In this document: one piece after another, positions 10,227-11,288 of the stretch
Numbering within the stretch: position 1 is the stretch's first letter
Layout of the letters: every line of letters begins with the position of its first letter
DNA from: Myxococcales bacterium
Lineage (GTDB): Bacteria; Myxococcota; Myxococcia; Myxococcales; Anaeromyxobacteraceae
Assembly (NCBI GenBank): GCA_021784995.1
Contig: JAJYHA010000329.1
Location: 1 to 11,288 of the forward strand
Direction: 5' to 3'
DNA: 11,288 nt
Notes under the pieces: generated by a model
Told to the model about the DNA's origin: nothing
Database searches by the model: none
Seen by the model: the letters and a program-made list of their open reading frames with translations, nothing else
Made by a program: the position numbers and the translations under genes

Positions 10227-10242
10227 CCGGTCCGTGGACCGG
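10227..10242. repeat. 16-bp dyad upstream of dnaA
   Basis: CCGGTCC-GT-GGACCGG is a perfect 7-bp inverted repeat with a 2-base centre, 43-58 bases upstream of the dnaA ATG. Its CCGGTC half-site also appears in the palindrome at 8672-8684 upstream of dnaN, where the spacing is 2 bases shorter. It may be a dimeric repressor site or a leader hairpin. Confidence 0.4.
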
Positions 10243-10323
10243 CGGCGATCGAGCGGCGTGATTAGATGAACGGGCTCAGGCCCAAGCCGGAACCGGGTCG
10301 GTGACGTGAAGCAGCGGGGGCGG

Positions 10324-10353
10324 AAGTTAGCGCCCTGCGGCGGGAGGGATCAA
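10324..10353 (-). promoter_or_regulatory. Candidate dnaA promoter
   Basis: TTGATC (10353-10348) and TAACTT (10329-10324) are spaced by 18 bases on the minus strand, matching only the core TTGA and TA...T positions. An alternative -10, TCTAAT (10266-10261), has a better hexamer but no matching -35. Either would place the dyad at 10227-10242 in the dnaA leader. Confidence 0.25.
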
Positions 10354-10454
10354 GGGGCGACCGCGACCTCCACGGAAAGACCGCGCTTTTTGCGGGAGGC
10401 CCCGGAAGCCGGTTCGGCGGTGAGCCCGGGGGCGTGACGATCCCCGCGCCATCC

Positions 10455-10483
10455 TTGACAGCCCGCGAGCGATCGTGGAGGTT
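10455..10483 (+). promoter_or_regulatory. Possible rpmH promoter with perfect -35
   Basis: TTGACA at 10455-10460 is a perfect -35 hexamer, but 17 bases downstream is GAGGTT, a poor -10 that overlaps the rpmH ribosome binding site GGAGG (10477-10481). A start from it would fall at the rpmH ATG. Either this hexamer is fortuitous, or it gives a nearly leaderless message while another promoter supplies the leadered one. Confidence 0.25.
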
Positions 10484-10491
10484 GCCGCGCC

Positions 10492-10641
10492 ATGAAGAGG
10501 ACCTATCAACCCAAGAAGGCCAAGAGAAACCGCACCCACGGCTTCCTGCGGCGCGCGAAGTCGGCGGGCGGGCGCAACGTGCTGAAGAGGCGGCGGGCCA
10601 AGGGGCGCAAGCGCCTGGCGCCCTCCGCGCCGAAGAAGTAG
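10492..10641 (+). CDS. rpmH: 50S ribosomal protein L34
   Basis: A 49-residue, highly basic protein beginning [18 protein letters not shown], the near-invariant L34 opening, followed by the [10 protein letters not shown] core that binds 23S rRNA. The length is normal for L34. The ATG at 10492 has GGAGG 10 bases upstream. It is the first gene of the divergent set and ends 9 bases before rnpA, the standard bacterial pairing of L34 with the RNase P protein. Confidence 0.96.
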   Translation: MKRTYQPKKAKRNRTHGFLRRAKSAGGRNVLKRRRAKGRKRLAPSAPKK

Positions 10642-10650
10642 CTGGTCGGC

Positions 10651-10986
10651 GTGCGGTTCGGCAAGGGCGCGCGCCTTCTCCGTCGTCGCGACTTCCTGGA
10701 GATCCAGGGTCGCGGGCGGAGGCTGCAGGCGGGGGCGTACGTCGTCGTCGCACGCCCCGCCGAGACGGGACGCTGCCGGCTCGGGGTCACCGTGTCGTCG
10801 CGGATCGGGAATGCCGTGGTCCGGAACCGGGTGAAGCGCTGGGTGCGGGAGGCCTTCCGCGCGAGCGCGGCGGAGCTGGGATCGATGGACGTGGTCGTCA
10901 TCGCGCGCTCGGACGCACCGCAGGCGGGCCTGGCGGGGGCGCGGCGCGCCATGGCCGCGCTCCAGGCGGCCGGAGCGCGGTCATGA
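10651..10986 (+). CDS. rnpA: Ribonuclease P protein component
   Basis: A 111-residue basic protein that partners the RNase P RNA in 5' processing of tRNAs. It has the N-terminal [13 protein letters not shown] segment and the RNase P signature [17 protein letters not shown] (54-70), which includes the RNR box. The GTG start at 10651, 9 bases after the rpmH stop, places RLLRRRDF at the usual distance from the N-terminus; the ribosome binding site is weak, so coupling to rpmH is likely. Its stop codon overlaps the yidD start in an ATGA. Confidence 0.94.
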   Translation: MRFGKGARLLRRRDFLEIQGRGRRLQAGAYVVVARPAETGRCRLGVTVSSRIGNAVVRNRVKRWVREAFRASAAELGSMDVVVIARSDAPQAGLAGARRAMAALQAAGARS

Positions 10987-11192
10987 GGCCGGTCCTGCTG
11001 GCGCTCCTCGCGTGCTACCGGCGGGTCGTGTCGCCGCTCCTGCCGCCGGCGTGCCGCTTCTACCCGAGCTGTTCGGCCTACGCGGCAGAGGCGATCCGGC
11101 GCCACGGCGCCCTGCGCGGCGGCCTGCTGTCGCTGAAGAGGCTGGCGCGGTGCCACCCGCTCTGCGAGGGCGGCGTGGACCCCGTGCCGTGA
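10983..11192 (+). CDS. yidD: Membrane protein insertion efficiency factor YidD
   Basis: A 69-residue protein of the YidD family, which assists YidC-dependent insertion of membrane proteins at the inner face of the membrane. It shows the family signatures [11 protein letters not shown] (24-34), the [10 protein letters not shown] segment and the [14 protein letters not shown] tail, with an N-terminal amphipathic or hydrophobic helix. The ATG at 10983 overlaps the rnpA stop by 4 bases, so translation is coupled. Its frame stays open for over 500 bases upstream, but that stretch lies over rpmH and rnpA and is not coding. Confidence 0.93.
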   Translation: MRPVLLALLACYRRVVSPLLPPACRFYPSCSAYAAEAIRRHGALRGGLLSLKRLARCHPLCEGGVDPVP

Positions 11193-11212
11193 ACCGACCG
11201 TGAGGTACCTGC

Positions 11213-11288
11213 GTGTCCCCTGAGAATCGACGCATCCTGCTGGCCACGGCGCTCTCGGCCGCGATCATGTTCGCGTTCATGTGGCTCC
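11213..11288 (+). CDS. yidC: Membrane protein insertase YidC, N-terminal fragment (cut by window end)
   Basis: Only 25 codons are visible: MSPENRRILLATALSAAIMF followed by AFMWL. A short charged start followed by a hydrophobic transmembrane helix is what Gram-negative YidC proteins begin with, and yidC almost always follows yidD in this gene set. The GTG at 11213 has a good ribosome binding site (GAGG at 11202-11205, 7-base spacing) and lies 20 bases after the yidD stop. The identification depends largely on position, because the conserved domains lie beyond the window. Confidence 0.8.
   Translation, partial: MSPENRRILLATALSAAIMFAFMWL

Larger units (their letters stand above)
10185..10491. 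other. dnaA-rpmH divergent gap, positional oriC candidate
   Basis: This 307-base gap holds no gene. In many bacteria the origin lies here, and the genes on both sides point away from it. I scanned for TT(A/T)TCCACA and its complement and found only GTGGA/TCCAC cores (around 10234, 10369 and 10475) matching about 5 of 9 positions, and no AT-rich block. It does hold a dyad (10227-10242), candidate promoters for both flanking genes and a run of five T at 10387-10391. Calling it the origin rests on position only. Confidence 0.35.

Noticed and set aside
10381..10405. Intrinsic terminator around the run of five T at 10387-10391
   Set aside because: The T run lies in the loop of a 4-bp CCGC/GCGG stem, not after a stem, and no gene ends here.
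10434..10982. Long open frame leading into yidD across rpmH and rnpA
   Set aside because: It covers two certain genes in other frames and has the Arg/Gly/Ala-rich composition of an out-of-frame GC-rich read. Only the last 69 codons are a recognisable protein.

Overview
The window is a very GC-rich (roughly 70%) bacterial chromosome segment carrying the replication-initiation gene neighbourhood. The gene order, extreme GC content and codon use suggest a myxobacterium-type deltaproteobacterium (Myxococcota), most likely Anaeromyxobacter or a close relative. That assignment comes from gene content and recalled similarity, not from a database search.

Layout, left to right. (1) A 5'-truncated plus-strand gene for an HdrD/GlpC-like iron-sulfur oxidoreductase (1-1049). 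(2) Facing it, a minus-strand series read from right to left: dnaA (10184-8790), dnaN (8552-7422), recF (about 7411-6305), gyrB (6149 or 6179 to 3717), an orphan fabH-type ketoacyl-ACP synthase III (3662-2667), tRNA-Gln(UUG) (2579-2506), an archaemetzincin-type metalloprotease (2452-1919) and a cysteine-rich CxxCC protein of unknown role (1878-1081). (3) Divergent from dnaA on the plus strand, rpmH (10492-10641), rnpA (10651-10986), yidD (10983-11192) and the first codons of yidC (11213 onward).

How the genes work together. DnaA, the beta clamp, RecF and GyrB form the classic dnaA-dnaN-recF-gyrB replication and repair set. rpmH-rnpA-yidD-yidC is the conserved set for translation, tRNA processing and membrane-protein insertion that lies on the other side of many bacterial origins. 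The strand switch between dnaA and rpmH (10185-10491) means both sets would be read away from a fork starting there, as expected near oriC. However, this gap has no good DnaA box; the only near-consensus one I see is in the dnaA-dnaN gap.

The window is essentially core chromosome. I found no mobile element, CRISPR array, phage gene or obvious new system. The points most worth a second look are small: recF appears to need a CTG start codon, gyrB may also start at CTG, dyads sharing a CCGGTC half-site lie upstream of both dnaA and dnaN, several palindromes and a hairpin over the ribosome binding site lie in the dnaN leader, and an archaemetzincin gene pairs with a cysteine-rich gene beside the tRNA.
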